Of a DNA stretch of 64,000 bases, positions 11,301 to 24,352 are shown piece by piece (within the stretch, counting starts at the first letter, position 1; the number at the start of each line of letters is the position of its first letter). This DNA comes from Lingula anatina. Lineage: Eukaryota; Brachiopoda; Lingulata; Lingulida; Lingulidae. The notes under the pieces were generated by a model. The model was not told the origin of the DNA, did not search any database, and saw nothing but the letters and a program-made list of their open reading frames with translations. A program made the position numbers and the translations under genes. The stretch covers positions 52,793-116,792 of the forward strand of contig NW_019775923.1 in assembly GCF_001039355.2 (NCBI RefSeq). The letters run 5' to 3'.

Positions 11301-12968
11301 AATAAAAACAATTGTCTTTGAAGTTCAAAAGCAAGAGCTGCTACAATTTTATTTGAGTAATAAGAAAACTCAACACGTATTACATAAAGTTGTTTCTATG
11401 CGCATGCGGGGGTATTGAAGTGCAGTGTTTGATTTACGCCTCTACAATTTGTGAACAGATTATTATTTAAGAAATATGCAACTAAAAGGGCCAGATGAAA
11501 AGATACATTGATAAGAACTTATTGATTAATTGGTTTAAAAAAACTGGGAAAAGCTGCACATGTCGTGGTTGATTCAATTTTGTTAAGTTTTAAATGCTTG
11601 ACTACAAAAACTCCATTCTGATTTTATTTGATTCTTTTCCTAGTGAACTATAAGTGTAATATCAAAATTAAAATTTTGAAAAACATCAGGCAAATCAAAA
11701 CCCTCTGCAGCATTGCGTTTCACAAACAAAGGCAATAAACGCAGAAAAAGCTACGAAGATGGATATTAACTCAAAATAACAGATCACTTATTAGTATTTT
11801 TTTCAATTATAGCTCACTGTTCGATACACAACCAACATCCATAAATGTTTAATCCGTTGTTGAAATAGCCCTTCTTAAATATTAGTACACCTTTACTCCA
11901 TTAGAATTATTTATAAATTGTATTTATCTATCTATATATGAAGTGCAAGCGATGTTCAAGCGATGGACAGATTTGGACAATTTGGAATAAGTAAACATTA
12001 GAGAGTTTGGAATACACTGAAAACAAGTAGTTCAATCAAATTCGTGATCCCTATATACTAAATAAAATGAAAATCTCTACGTCTATTCAGTTTGTCCGGT
12101 TGGCTTGTTAATCAAAATTATACGTTCCGAATCTATCAGCAAAGCAGCACTCAGCAAATGTCTTTCTTTGACTTCATTCAATTTTTCTTCCCCACATCTC
12201 ATCAGTTAATCAGGGTGCAACTGCTCTGAAAAATATAATTCCGAAAATCCATAAGTATTCAAAGTCTAGATAAATGCCCAATATTTCATTCATGCCACCT
12301 CATATCGTAATAAAACGGTGGGTGAGGACTTCCTATCCAAGTTCAATAGTATAACCACGGGCGCATCTCAGCCAGTTTTGAAGATATAAGGGAAAGAAAA
12401 ATTGCAAGGTGCAGTTCATCATGAAAAGTATGTCAAAGGTCAATTAAAAAAAAACACCACCTTCCGTGTTGGGCTTGACAAGCTCTATGAAATGCAAAAA
12501 AAAAAAACAAGAGCTCTCTTACATTAACGGTTCCAGAATTAGAGAGAGTTTTCAGTTTCGGCATATAATGGTCGTTTCTCCCGTGGAAATGCACCTATCG
12601 ACCCCAAACTCACGGAGTTAAGGATTACCCTAAGGGTAACATCTGTCAATAATATTATGGGTTAAGTCTGTGTAGTTTCTGATAATCGGCAACAAACAAA
12701 TATTTTTTTGCAGAAAATTCCCAATTTTAGAAAATTTTGGCCCGTTTGACCTTTCCATAAAGATCAAAAATCAAATCCAAGGGCATTTGGATACGACTTT
12801 CCGTCAGACTTCTAGTAATTTTTCCCATAATTCCTTCGGTTTGGGGGATATTTAGTATTGGATTCTCAAAAAATTTGCCAAGGGTGTTTTCAACGAATGT
12901 CACCCCCCCCCCCAAAAAAAAAATAATAATAATAAAAAAAAAAAAAAAAAAAAAAAAAAACAGGGGGT
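8397..12968. other. Gene-poor AT-rich region
   Basis: I found no open frame with splice borders or a recognisable domain. It holds a diverged copy of 6130-6330 at about 8670-8850, a TAAATAAA microsatellite near 10011-10034, and a poly-C/AAT/poly-A stretch at 12903-12960 on the plus strand. The ordinary open frames here are short and start at non-ATG codons or have no supporting signals. Confidence 0.5.
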
Positions 12969-13073
12969 TCAAATTGAGATTATATGTGACCTAAATCCAA
13001 GAGATGGGAACACAGGTCCTTGCGGGCTAGGAGGAGAAGCGGTAACGGCGGAACAGTACGAGACGGGTCGGAA
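12969..13073 (-). CDS. Possible last exon of the secreted gene
   Basis: A branch-point-like TACTAAT and an acceptor GGTTTTAG precede a phase-0 open frame of 34 codons ending in TGA. The GC content is higher than in the surrounding DNA. No domain is visible, so this assignment is weak. Confidence 0.3.
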   Translation of the reverse strand, partial: FRPVSYCSAVTASPPSPQGPVFPSLGFRSHIISI

Positions 13074-15293
13074 CTAAAACCATTAGTACTGCCAGCATAC
13101 GCTCTGGTGGTACTAATAAAACGCGGTTAATTAAATTATCGTTGACAAAAAATAACATATCAATACAATTCACTATTTTCTACAAAATGAATGTTTTCCG
13201 TCCTTAAATTATTAAAAAAAATGTGACTACATCTATACATTGAGCAAAACAGCAGGAAATAGAACATTTGCGCATCTTGTTTTTTTTAATTGCAAATCAA
13301 CCGTGGACACTGATGAAGATGTAAAAAGGGATGGTGTGATAAATATCAATTTTTATGCTCAGATTCATTTATTAAAATTTTATTAAAATAGATTCTATAA
13401 AAAGTAAGCATCAGTGTTCTTCTTCTAAATATACTTATCCCTTTACTACCACATTTGTTTTTAAATGTTAATGATAGAGGTGAATAACTTACCGAGTAAA
13501 GAACGGTGGTTAAAGTGCAGTAGCATTTGTTGTTACCACAGCAACCTCTGTATGTCTTTGCAGTGGACCAAAAGCCAGTAGAATATGCACTGCTGCACAA
13601 AGCTGTGCAGGGATTCACTCTGACATAATACTCTGCCACCGTGCCTGAACTGACTTTAACCAGGCTAGCAGTCGAGGAACAGATAGATGGCGACACTGTA
13701 ACCAAATGAAGACATCTGTAACCAGAATGATTCTGCATTCCTTAGTTTATTGTCCTATATAAATTACGTGCATTGAAGGTCCATAATTGTAATTACAAGA
13801 AAAAAGAACACGTATTTCCAACCAAAATATTTTTTAAATCTTACATTTTAAGTATATATGTACAGTAATTAAAAAGATTATGCCTAACTGAAGAACAGAA
13901 AAACAAATGTTGGAGTGATAAATAGTTCGTTATAAAGTAAAAATACCTTATGGCAATGTAAACGGTACGTTTAACATCAGCAGATCGCCACGTAATAACA
14001 AACATAACGATCTTATCTTACTGCAGTATTAGTTAAAGCTAATGACAAGCTGGTAAGGTTTAAAAGCCAAATGTAGCCTTACAATTAAATTTTATGGCAT
14101 AATCATCAAACATGCGTCAAAGTTCAACATTAGTAATTTCAAGACAAAAAGACCAAGGGATTCCAACTAAATTTTGTTTTGAATTGTCAGTTGAAAGAAT
14201 AAGCTGCCGCATTATACATGTACCTGTGGTTTTAAAGTGCTTTAATTACCATAGTCATTACTGTACATTTTTATTAACATGCACAAAAGTGTTGTGTATC
14301 ATTGAAAAATGCATGCAATACAACACTTTCAAGCATTTTACAACTCTTAAATTTCTTTAAAACAGTTAAGACTCACATGTAGTGGGGGCGGTGGTGGTAG
14401 CCTCTGTGGTCGTAGTCTCAGTGGTGGTAGGCTCAGTGGTGGTAGNNNNNNNNNNNNNNNNNNNNNNNNNNNNNNNNNNNNNNNNNNNNNNNNNNNNNNN
14501 NNNNNNNNNNNNNNNNNNNNNNNNNNNNNNNNNNNNNNNNNNNNNNNNNNNNNNNNNNNNNNNNNNNNNNNNNNNNNNNNNNNNNNNNNNNNNNNNNNNN
14601 NNNNNNNNNNNNNNNNNNNNNNNNNNNNNNNNNNNNNNNNNNNNNNNNNNNNNNNNNNNNNNNNNNNNNNNNNNNNNNNNNNNNNNNNNNNNNNNNNNNN
14701 NNNNNNNNNNNNNNNNNNNNNNNNNNNNNNNNNNNNNNNNNNNNNNNNNNNNNNNNNNNNNNNNNNNNNNNNNNNNNNNNNNNNNNNNNNNNNNNNNNNN
14801 NNNNNNNNNNNNNNNNNNCAGTGGTGGTAGGATCGGCGGTCGTAGGCTCAGTGTTGGTAGTCTCAGTGGTGGTAGGATCGGCGGTCGTTGATTCAGTGGT
14901 AGTGTCGGTGGATGTTGATTCGGTATTGGTAGATGCTATAAACAAAGAACACCAATTATGATTTTTGGTCCGAAACTTGTATGAACCTATACTAGTAATA
15001 GCACTAAGTTAAAGGGAAAATATCATCTTAAAATTACAATTTGGTTGTTATATATTCTTATTATTAGTTAAGATATGAAAACGCCCACCTGTTGTAGTTG
15101 CTGTGCCGTCTGTACACTGAAAGAATAAGGCAATACAACACTGAAACAAATCCAGTATATCGCCGCGCTAGTTATCGTAATGTCTTCAATTAAATTGTTA
15201 AATAGTTAAATGAACAAGTTTTATGTTTTCCAAGGTTTTTAATTATTCACTTTTTATGAATGTATGATTACGATTTTATTTAAAAACCATTTA

Positions 15294-15355
<62 letters not shown>

Positions 15356-16724
15356 ACATCAAAAAAGTTCTATTGCTTTATCTGCATAAATAAGTAAATG
15401 AATCATTATATAAATCTTCATCACTCCTTGAAATGAGGTTACTATTTTCCTTGCTTGTATTTCCGATATACCGAATTTTGATGGGATTTAGACGGCTCTC
15501 CATTGTTTGTCCGCCACTTCTATTCACAGGATAGGGATTAAAGCATTTCAAACGTTTTTAAAACGTTGTACAACGGAAACATAATAATTATTACTACTGT
15601 AAGAGAGTTAGGATAACAACAATCAATTTCCACAATTATTTCACTGATTTACGAAATATCTATACATTACATTTATCTTACGCTACCCTCTTACTTCATT
15701 ATATTCATCATGATGTTTTATTCATTTATTTTAATAATTGTCTTTTTATTCAAGATTTATTAAAATCAAAAAGCGTTTTACTTACTGGGGAAGGTAAAAA
15801 ATTGAAGTAGCAGATGCACCTGCTGGCCAACGCACCAATCCCACAGCACCCGGTAAATTCAAAGTTGAGAACATTACAATCGTAACTGCAGCCGTCTGAA
15901 GAGATCGGGCCTATAAGCGTCTCATTAATGTACAACCATGAGCAATCTAGTAAGAAAAAAATTGAAAAACAAACAAACAAAAAACACTTAATAAAATAGC
16001 ATAATTTGTTTAGATATGAAAACGCTCAGCGCGAGATTCATTTTAAAAGAAACCATTTACTTATTACAATTTTGGTGAATAATCATAAAAAAATTGTTAC
16101 TCAAAATACATTTTTTTCGTGAAATGTCTCATTTTGTATTCCTTGCGTTCAGTTAGACGACTTGAACTGAATACACTTTCCATAAAATTTATTTGTAGAA
16201 TAGTGCTTAGCATTGCCTTTGCTTTAAATACCTAACAAAAATAATCAAAAATAAATATAAATTCTTCTATTGTGAAATATATGGGATTTGTGGTGTTTTG
16301 ATGTATATCTGATGTGGTAAGAGAGTAAAAAGTTGAGTTATTACCTGTCTGTCCTTGTACAGTGGTTGGTGGTCCTGAAAGAAAGAGTGAATTAACATGA
16401 ATATTCTATGGATGTTTCTCTACAGATTGGGTCATTAGATGTTTTACAATAAAGTGGTAAATACACGTATATCCGTGATCAAAATAGTTTAACTACTGTT
16501 TGTTTGATTATATTTAATCTCCCACACCATTTTTACACTTAGTGCAAAATTACATTTTACAACAAATCTTAAAAAAACGACAAAAAAATACATAGCTATC
16601 GTCAATTTGTTACTTCCCATTCCAAGCACTCACCCAACGTTACAGAAATGTATAAAGTAAAGACAAGATGCACGAACACTTTCACTGACAAACACATCCT
16701 AAGTTGTTGTTCTGTTGCAGACAT
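12969..16724 (-). CDS. Secreted cysteine-rich protein with Thr-rich mucin-like linker (spliced)
   Basis: I assembled this gene by hand from splice sites. Coding exons on the minus strand: 16724-16634 (signal peptide), 16374-16345 (30 nt), 15946-15786, 15116-15089 (28 nt), 14935-14377 (Thr-rich, contains the assembly gap), 13695-13493 and a tentative last exon 13073-12969. Phases agree at every visible junction (1, 1, 0, 1, 1, 0). The product would have a signal peptide and two Cys modules sharing the spacing C...CxxxC...CC...CxC, one each side of a linker of TTTE/TADP-type repeats. A secreted or surface O-glycosylated protein is the natural reading. I do not recognise the Cys-module family; Ly6-like folds are only a guess. 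No enzyme motif is visible. Confidence 0.75.
13493..13695 (-). CDS. Exon 6, second cysteine module
   Basis: Acceptor TTTGGTTACAG, donor TCG|GTAAGT, 203 nt. It encodes SPSICSS, VNPCTALCSS, YRGCCGNNKCYC, the same Cys framework as exon 3, suggesting internal duplication of the module. Confidence 0.75.
14377..14935 (-). CDS. Exon 5, Thr-rich mucin-like repeats, with assembly gap
   Basis: Acceptor CTTTGTTTATAG, donor ACAT|GTGAGT. Visible sequence encodes repeats of TTTE, TTADP and TTNTEP. Bases 14446-14818 are N, probably because the repeat collapsed in assembly, so the true length of the linker is unknown. Confidence 0.75.
15089..15116 (-). CDS. Exon 4, 28-nt micro-exon
   Basis: Acceptor ATTCTTTCAG and donor ACAG|GTGGGC. 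It encodes CTDGTATTT plus one base, linking the Cys module to the Thr-rich exon in frame. Confidence 0.65.
15300..15351. repeat. (AT)n microsatellite
   Basis: About 25 AT dinucleotides in a row, in an intron of the secreted cysteine-rich gene. Confidence 0.95.
15786..15946 (-). CDS. Exon 3, first cysteine module
   Basis: Acceptor TTCTTACTAG, donor CCCCA|GTAAGT, 161 nt. It encodes a module with Cys in DCSW, DGCSYDCN, TGCCGIG and RCICYF. An N-x-T site (INET) is present. Confidence 0.75.
16345..16374 (-). CDS. Exon 2, 30-nt micro-exon
   Basis: Acceptor TTTCTTTCAG and donor CAG|GTAATA. It completes a Gly codon from exon 1 and encodes PPTTVQGQT, then hands one base to exon 3. Confidence 0.7.
16634..16724 (-). 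CDS. Exon 1, signal peptide
   Basis: It encodes 30 residues plus one base and ends at TTGG|GTGAGT. After an N-terminal hydrophilic stretch (MSATEQQLR) comes a hydrophobic core, VKVFVHLVFTLYISVTL. The second Met (residue 10) would give a more typical signal peptide. Phase-1 end. Confidence 0.75.
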
Positions 16725-16764
16725 TACTAACTCTGTCCAGAATGAACATGTAGAAAACCCCGGT

Positions 16765-16775
16765 CATTTATATAG
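16765..16775 (-). promoter_or_regulatory. TATA box of the secreted cysteine-rich gene
   Basis: Minus strand CTATATAAATG lies about 40-50 nt upstream of the ATG at 16724. That spacing places the transcription start just before the start codon and supports a short 5' UTR. Confidence 0.7.
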
Positions 16776-17134
16776 CCTGTCACCATACAGAATCTAATTT
16801 GCTGTCCACGCCCACTTTGTTGCTTACGAACGTAGCATGTGGTGTAACAAATTATACTATCTCCCCGTTACTTTTGTGATGTGTGCTGTCTGTCACTGAT
16901 AACTGTATAATAAATACCCCCATGGTAAGATGGTAAAAAATGTAAAAAAGTTGTAAGGAGCACGGAAACTGTAACTCATAAAAACACTGTTTTATCTACG
17001 TAAATATACTCCTGTATTTAAACAAGGTTTTTGATGATTATGAAATACCAGATGCTTAAAATAAGCAAAAATGTGATAGGTAGTTAATCAGTTGTGCTAA
17101 GTACTGGAACAGTTTCAGCTGCTGCCGTGTGAAC

Positions 17135-17479
17135 TTAAAGGGATAATAACTCTTCGTTTTGGCCATAAAATGAATTTTCCTGGAGTAAACAACAATTTTC
17201 CCATACTTAGCAATGGTTAATGAATCCATTTTTACATTCAAAGTTAGTCCCTGTTTTTTTTCTAAAAAGTTTGGTTTTTTGTTAAATTCTCTTAAGAGAT
17301 TATAACAGAGTATAGCCATCAATGGAGGTGACGTGGTTTGAAGACAAGTTCAGATATCAGAATAATAGCTATAACTGCTGTTTTTGTCGTAAAACAGAAT
17401 ATATTTTATTTCTATGAGTTGTTCACGATGTTTCTGTTGTGAAATATAGACCTCATAAGAAGAGTTATTATCCCTTTAA
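17135..17479. mobile_element. 345-bp MITE, TTAAAGGGATAATAACTCTT ends
   Basis: The first 20 bases and the last 20 bases are perfect inverted copies. The interior is non-coding. It sits upstream of the secreted cysteine-rich gene and is not obviously regulatory. Confidence 0.8.
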
Positions 17480-20329
17480 ATACGACTTATATGTTATAGA
17501 CATTGAAAGAATTTCAATTTCAAGAGCAGTTAGCTACCACTGGATGCTTAATTCACGTAACTGAAACGTTGGTTTTGGATACATATAAAGAATTGTGTAT
17601 ATTATTTTGTTTGAATATTTAAAAAACAATCACAATGAAGTCGTAAAAAGGTTTTAAAATATATGGGTACATTCACATCGACCTTCTATATTTTATTTAT
17701 TACCGATCCTCTTTCCATTAGTATGTTGCATTACTTCATGGCCATTCACAATATTTATGCCGTGGCTGGGCAAATTTTATCATAAAACGAATTTCTTTTT
17801 TTGCATTTGACGAAATATCTTTACAGCCATTATTTTTATTTACAGCATCGATTACACGCGGAACAGAAATAAATTTAAAACTGAAAACTGCATCAATTTC
17901 CGTCATCCTTTCCCCACGTGAGATGAGTACGCTTTGATTGCCTGTAGAACAGCAACAGACGAATTTAGGAATGTGAAGACCTGTGATTAGATCACAATAC
18001 CATGCTGCTAATTATTTATGTCACGCACTGCTCAAATTATATGTATATTGTCCTGTGCCAAAACCCAGAACTGTGTAAAACATATATCTTCTCAATTTGG
18101 CAAAAGAGACACGAGATGATAAAGCATAGCAGACAAACCATTGATACTGGGCGTTCGAAACGAATTTTTACAAGTAATAATGTAGAGAATCAAGTTTTAA
18201 AGAAGTCTTTTATACACACCTAGATATATTATGTGGATGGCCGATGTATGATTATTCTACAATAAATTATGCCCTACAGGGATATATCTCTCAGCTGCAA
18301 ATAAATACAATTGAGAACCAGGCACGGGTAGGACAGCACACCCACTGGACAGATTTTTTTTGTGGACATGTATTACATCGAACGGGCTTTACCTCCACAC
18401 TTTATTCCTACAAAATTATCAAAATATTCATTTTTTTATTAATGTATTACTCTGCACATATTTTTCATCAAAAGATCAAGACATATCGTTTCTTGAGAAA
18501 TAGGAAACTCTCCCCACCCGTTCCACAATCATATTTACATTTTGATTAAAATATTACTGTGAACGAGTTGGATTGGGTGGCGGCTAGTACCATTTACCTG
18601 TGTTAAAATCTGAAATTTAACTGACGAGAATTGTTAAATATTGGCTATATTGGCACTGAAATGGTTGATAGGCTCCTAAAACGCAATTTTAACTTCTTTG
18701 CACAGCTAACACAATTTCCCGCCATCGCTACTCAATGATGTATAGTATTGCATCTCAACATTAGGGGATTCGCCAATGCAGGGATAATCTTATACTGCTC
18801 ACCGGTCTTTTAAATATGAATGCATAAAAAGACAAAAACTTGGGCACCAGAACTACTATATTTTATTTGTTACTGGTACTTTCTTTCTAATGTTATTTTA
18901 TAGCTAGCATTTTACGTTATGGTGCATTTAAGGTAAGATATTTAAATAAACACTATATGAAATGCATGGTGATCTAAGTTGTAGACCTGAAATAAACAAT
19001 CTTTACCACCGATTTGAGAAAATAATGCAGTCTCTCCTTCCTCTATTCCTCTATCACACTAACAATGATATATCGCCCAAGTCCCTCTATGAATATAATA
19101 TCTTCTCTTTTTTATTTATGATATTATGTTATTTAATGGTTATTGTCAGTATTTATGTCGTGTCTGGGCAAAATTTATCATACACATATAACAGATAAAT
19201 GCTACAAATTAAAAATGAAAGCTGCGTCAATTATTGTCATCTTGTGCTTGCCTGTAGAAAGGGTACATACAAACTGTGGAACATGATGACCTCTTATTAG
19301 ATCACAATACGACACTGATAATTATTTATGTCACGTACTGCTCAAATTATATGTATGTTGTCATGTACCAAAACTGTGTGTAATAACATATATCTTCTCG
19401 ATTTCGCAAAAGAGACACGAGATAATAAATCATAGCAGACAAACCCTTCTTGAAACTGGGCGCTAGAAATGGATTTTTACAGGTAATAATTAAGATAATC
19501 ATGTCTGAAAGAAGTCTGCTCCCTGCGATTGTCTTTGACCTAATTGTAAAAATGGCCTTTCTGCCGAATTGATTCAATTATTAGTCAAACATTTGGCTTA
19601 AAAGCACCTGTTTTACAATGTATAACTGAGATATAAATATGTGGTAATTTCACAATCTTAAAAATCAAACATCACTGTTTTTCGGAATTCTTATTACATA
19701 CACTGTTATTTACAAGTATTTATTTAGAGAAACATGTCTGGAAGAAGTCTATCTCCTTAACATATATTGCAATATTTTTGATAAAAAGGTAAAATTGAGT
19801 CTTTCGCAATGCGTGTGCCTAAAGATACAGTAATGATAGCAATTACCAACGTGCGAAAATTACATAAAGCCGATCTGTACCAAAGGAATGCATCATTTAG
19901 ATTATTATCAGAACAGAAACTATTTGTAATATGCGTCAGTCACTCACCGTTTTATGTTTGCTTTTTCAAAGGAAAGATAAGCATGCCCTCGATGTCAGGA
20001 GAGCATAAACTTTCATACTCAACAATACGATTGCCTATCATCAGCTCACAATACTAAGTTATTATTACAGACTTGACATTTAATATGGAATATTTTTTTC
20101 CAAATCATAATTCATCAGTTTTTTCCTATTTTGCTGACTGATAAATGAAAATAAGGATTAAAATCGTGTTTTAATAACGTTTGATAACCTATTCGACGTC
20201 AGTGTGACATCAGTTCATTAATTGAATTCGCCAGTGAAGCAAACAAAAATACATTGCCTATTTTAAGTCATACGACAACCATTGATAGCGATATTTTGGA
20301 TCTCCATATTTCCTAATTATTGTCTTTAA
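17480..20329. repeat. Diverged local duplications, no gene
   Basis: The segment about 17690-18215 (landmarks GATCACAATAC, AATTATTTATGTCACG, AAAAGAGACACGAGAT, CATAGCAGACAAACC) is repeated at about 18850-19450. The segment about 19725-20055 is repeated in diverged form at 22245-22580. I see no supported exon. Confidence 0.6.
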
Positions 20330-21060
20330 ACGAGTTACACGTCCCACAAAGGCCCCCCATGTCAGTGTCTCGTCAAAGCAACAGTCGCTGTTACGCTTGA
20401 CCTCAACTTGCTGCTACCAGAGGTTTCAAGCCGCAAGGTATTCCTTATGATATATTTTTAGAGTTTAATCTGAAATAAAATCCCAGGCAACGGTTACAAC
20501 TTGTCCAATTTGGTTCAGTTTTGTTCTAGGACATGCAGGCCGTTGATTTGGCGTGTAATGTCCTACCGACATATTGTCTATGTGGTTCAATTATGGCGAT
20601 TTTGATGACCAAGGTAGCTGCTCATTCCCTTGGTTCTGTAAGTTATCTGCTATTAAAAGTGCTCTGTGTGGACCGGCAATCTCATCGTGCAACCTAAAAT
20701 TGTTCCTAAGGTGCCCCCTATCAAATGATAGTCAAGTGGTTTCCAGTTTATTCCTTTATTTGATCTGGTACAGGTTTTCATCGATGACTACCATTGGTGT
20801 TTTGGCACCAATGTGGTATCCACTCCAAATACTCTGTCAATGACCCTAGTCACTTAAGAAGTGGCACACGCTTCGTCGCAGGCCTCTTCAGGATGTCTGT
20901 AAACTCTGTTTAGACCAGTTTAGCGGTACAGGTGAAATCTGACCCCAATAAAGAGAGCCACGCGGTTTCAGTGTTCTACCCAGAAACGGTCATGGTCCCT
21001 AATTCATTAGAGAAACAGACTACGCTGCTTTGCTGTTTACAGTGGCTTCCTCAGAGGTAA
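20330..21060 (-). pseudogene. Degenerate Tc1/mariner-type transposase
   Basis: On the minus strand, fragments in shifting frames match the Tc1 transposase order: WSGYHIGAKTPMVVIDENL (GGI..G.TPLV.IDGNL region), then AGPHRALLIADNLQNQG and LPWSSKSP-LNHIDNM (ARPHTA and SPDLNPIE regions). Internal stops and frameshifts, including one in place of the Asp of SPDLNPIE, show it is dead. No terminal repeats could be defined by eye. Confidence 0.75.
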
Positions 21061-21689
21061 TCTGGTATCTACAAGTACATGCATTATGGAGTGAAAATTT
21101 TGCCATGCGGGGAAACTGTTAAGTATAAATTGGAAGTTAATTAAAACATTTCAAACGTTATGAAACCAGAATACAACGGAAACCTAATTACGAGTTCCCC
21201 TGTGTGTGTGTGTGTGTGTACATTTTTATTAACCGACTTCTTCTACATTTAATATATTACCGGTTCTTTTTTCTATTGTTATTTTTGTTATTGCAATGGC
21301 TTAAATAATTTGTAATACATGCTTATTATGAGTGGCACACCCAAGGGCAACACTCGGAAAAGATGTGCAATGGCAAAGAGTCAGTATCAAACTCAAAATG
21401 TGATTAGTTTGTCGATGTATTGGGAAGTAAGTTTCAGTAGGATCATTGTTAGTTATGATGCATTCAAGATAATATATTTAAGAAGAAAATAAATTAATAT
21501 CATAAATAAGTTATAAATTATTAAAATATAATCTAAATCGCCTTATGAAAGACTTTAGAACTAAATTTTTCTCTGTTAATACCCCATACAGGGACTTAAA
21601 GATTTAAAAAAGTATATTCAAATGTTCTTTAAATGTTCAGCTTTGATTATTGGAACTTTTAATTTATTGTTTCCTCTTAATGGCCGTGT
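21061..21689. other. No gene seen; (TG)n near 21200-21218
   Basis: AT-rich sequence with a short TG microsatellite and nothing else that I can support. Confidence 0.5.
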
Positions 21690-22180
21690 CTTTATTTCAT
21701 GTAATTTATCACCCAATAATCTGCTATCATTCTGAATTTTGAAATGGTTTCCCTTCTTCGTTCTGAGATGTCAAGCTCCGTGATCTCAATATCATATTGA
21801 TAACTAAAACCTGATATGCCTTAGAATTCTCTTTTTGGATGGTGTGAATAAATTCAGATTTCTCCGGAGAAAGCCCTGGTCCCCAAATAGGGCATGCATA
21901 CTCTAAGATAAATCTTATTATTGGTTTGTAAATTGTAATTAAACCTTGTGAGTCCAGCTTTGCTCTTTGATGATGTCTAACAGAGGCTTTGGATATGCCT
22001 TAAAATACATACTTTGGATTTTAAGCTGGTCTTCAAGTTATATACATTAAAAGTGACCTTTTCGGTGCATTTGCCATGTATTGTTAATGTTGGGATTTTT
22101 GAAATAACACTTTCACTGTTCATTTTGTTTTTGTCCAATACAGACAGCGAATGCTTAATGTAATTTAGTTCATTTTTTTC
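21690..22180 (-). pseudogene. LINE reverse-transcriptase fragment (degraded)
   Basis: The minus strand encodes FILEYACPIWGPGLSPEKSE followed by FIHTI, the LEYACPVW motif found just after the reverse-transcriptase core of non-LTR retrotransposons. Flanking frames are broken. Clade not assignable by eye. Confidence 0.7.
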
Positions 22181-24300
22181 ACAATCTTTAAATCATGCAC
22201 CACAGCTTTTCGGGTTTCAAAGCAAAAAACTATTATTAAATACATTAATTAAGAGAAATGTAGAAACGTGTCCGATAGAAGACTGTCTCTTTAACAAATC
22301 CTGCAATGTCTAAGACCTTAGAGTACAAGTTAGATTTTTTTAAATGCTTGTACATAATAACAGTTATTAAAGCAACTACCGACGTGCACAACGCCTAGTC
22401 GTCCCAGGGGAGTGTATCGTTTAGATTATTATCAGAACAGTAATGAAGTCTAATACCTGCCAGCTACAAAATATTACAGTTTTTTTACTAAGCATGCCAA
22501 CGATGTGTGGAGAGCATTTATAAACGTTCAGATCCTTTCACACCTTTCAGGTAACCTATCATCAGCTCACAATACTAAACCATTATATTGCGTAAAATAT
22601 TTTGAAAGTTTGCCCTCGGAACGACTCTTGTGGGTATCTGTTAAGTTCATTTAGTGCAGTTTTCGTTAAGTGTATCTAAGTGTCATGCTTTACCAACATT
22701 CACCTATTTCTATTGCCCGAGGTGTACCTACCACAAGGTGTGTGCAAGGAATCACATTCACTGAATGGGAGCTTAAAATGAAGACGCATTTTGCTAAAAT
22801 GCAAAAATAAATAAACTTGCAATGATATTTTCCTTTTAGCTATATAATTGTCCGGGTATATTTGTCACGAATAAGTTATATCAATTTAGCATCTGTGCAC
22901 ACGTACAGTAGATCTAGCCCAGCCAGTTCCTAGGAAAGCATGTACTCGGACACAAGTTCCTGGGACTAAAAAGTCCTGAAAGAGTTCGATGTCTTAGTTT
23001 GCGATATTTACCCAACTAGACTAGTAATAGTTGTTCCCTGTCATTGTTTTTGTTTTGTAGATGGAATAGTTGAGAAGTCTTTTAATGTAATTTAACGTGC
23101 GATGCAGGTAGCGATCTTCATAATTGCTTGCACAGCCCTGTATACACTTTAGATGTTTAAATAAACGAAAAAGAGCCTACAAATTTAAACTTTCATTTTA
23201 TTTCAAATAACTATAGACAACATACATTCACCATTCACTTTAAAATAGCTCGACAGAATAAAACAGAATTGATATCTAATATATGGCAGTTACAACACAT
23301 TTTTTGTTTTTTCAAAAAAAGAGAGAAGCATGTCAGGAAAGATTACATTTTCAGACCTCATAATAACGTGTACCTATGATCAGCCCACAATACTTAGCCA
23401 TTATTGTTGTGTAAATTTAAAGGTGTTAAACCTTTAGGCTACGTATCCCCAAAAGTTTGAAAATTTACCCCTGGAACGACTCCTGTGGGTATCTGTTAAG
23501 TTCATTTAGTGCAGTTTTTGTTAAGTGCACCTTAGTGTCATGCTTACCAACATTTATCAATTTCAGATTGCCTCAAGTGGGCTTGTCACAAGAAGATGTG
23601 TGCGACAAATCACATTCAGTGAATAGGAGCTTAAAAAGAAGACGCATTTAGCCATTTTTGTAGCACCCTTATGCGTTCCATAATCTTAGTTTTAGTTGGT
23701 TCAATAAAGCATGGTTTCTAACCTGCGCGGAATTTTATCGACTGCATAAAAACTAGAATGTTACTCTGTATATTTCACGAATATCATGGCCATACACGAC
23801 GGTCTTCTTTTCACTAAAACATAAATCACTTAAGTTGGCTCAGAAAACTTTCGCGGTAAGGAGATATTTTATAATTATGAACTCTTTCATTGTGAGTTTT
23901 ACATTTATATTTATACCCCTGTTGAGTATTGTTAAAATGCAATAGAAAATATTTTTCCTTTCTCCAGTTATTACTTGGCTGCTCTTCACTATGATGAAGA
24001 TAGTAAAAGAAGGCAGTAATAGAAAACGGGCAACCAAGATGGTCAGTCAGTTTTCCAAAGTATAAGAATGATGGTTACACAGTCAGAAATAATAATAATA
24101 ATAATAAAAAAGACAAAGCCAACACACAGCATATTTGTAAAATGTTCATATTCAATTTAAGAAATATCATATCTGCATGTCCACGATACTGAGTAACAAC
24201 ATTGGTACATAGGCATCAAACTTTAACATTGCGCCGATCTTGTGAGCAAGCTTACCGCTTAGAATATGCATAATATTTTACTTAACATTCATAAATTTTG
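22181..24300. repeat. Diverged local duplications, no gene
   Basis: The segment 22600-22790 (CTCGGAACGACTCTTGTGGG, TTAAGTTCATTTAGTGCAG) is repeated at 23455-23645. The plus-strand open frame at 23457 lies in the second copy and is disrupted in the first, so I do not call it coding. Confidence 0.5.
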
Positions 24301-24352
24301 GAAAATGCTACATTAAACACATATAATAATCATTAGGAAAGAGTACACTTAC

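Noticed and set aside
14382-14891. Plus-strand Val/Gly/Arg-rich frame across the N gap
   Set aside because: It is antisense to the Thr-rich exon, which has matching splice sites and phase on the minus strand.
20574-20843. Plus-strand 89-aa frame
   Set aside because: It is antisense to a recognisable Tc1/mariner transposase relic.
23840-24037. Minus-strand frame with a signal-peptide-like start (VARFLLLPSFTIFIIV)
   Set aside because: It begins at TTG, not ATG, and no upstream exon or TATA box supports it.
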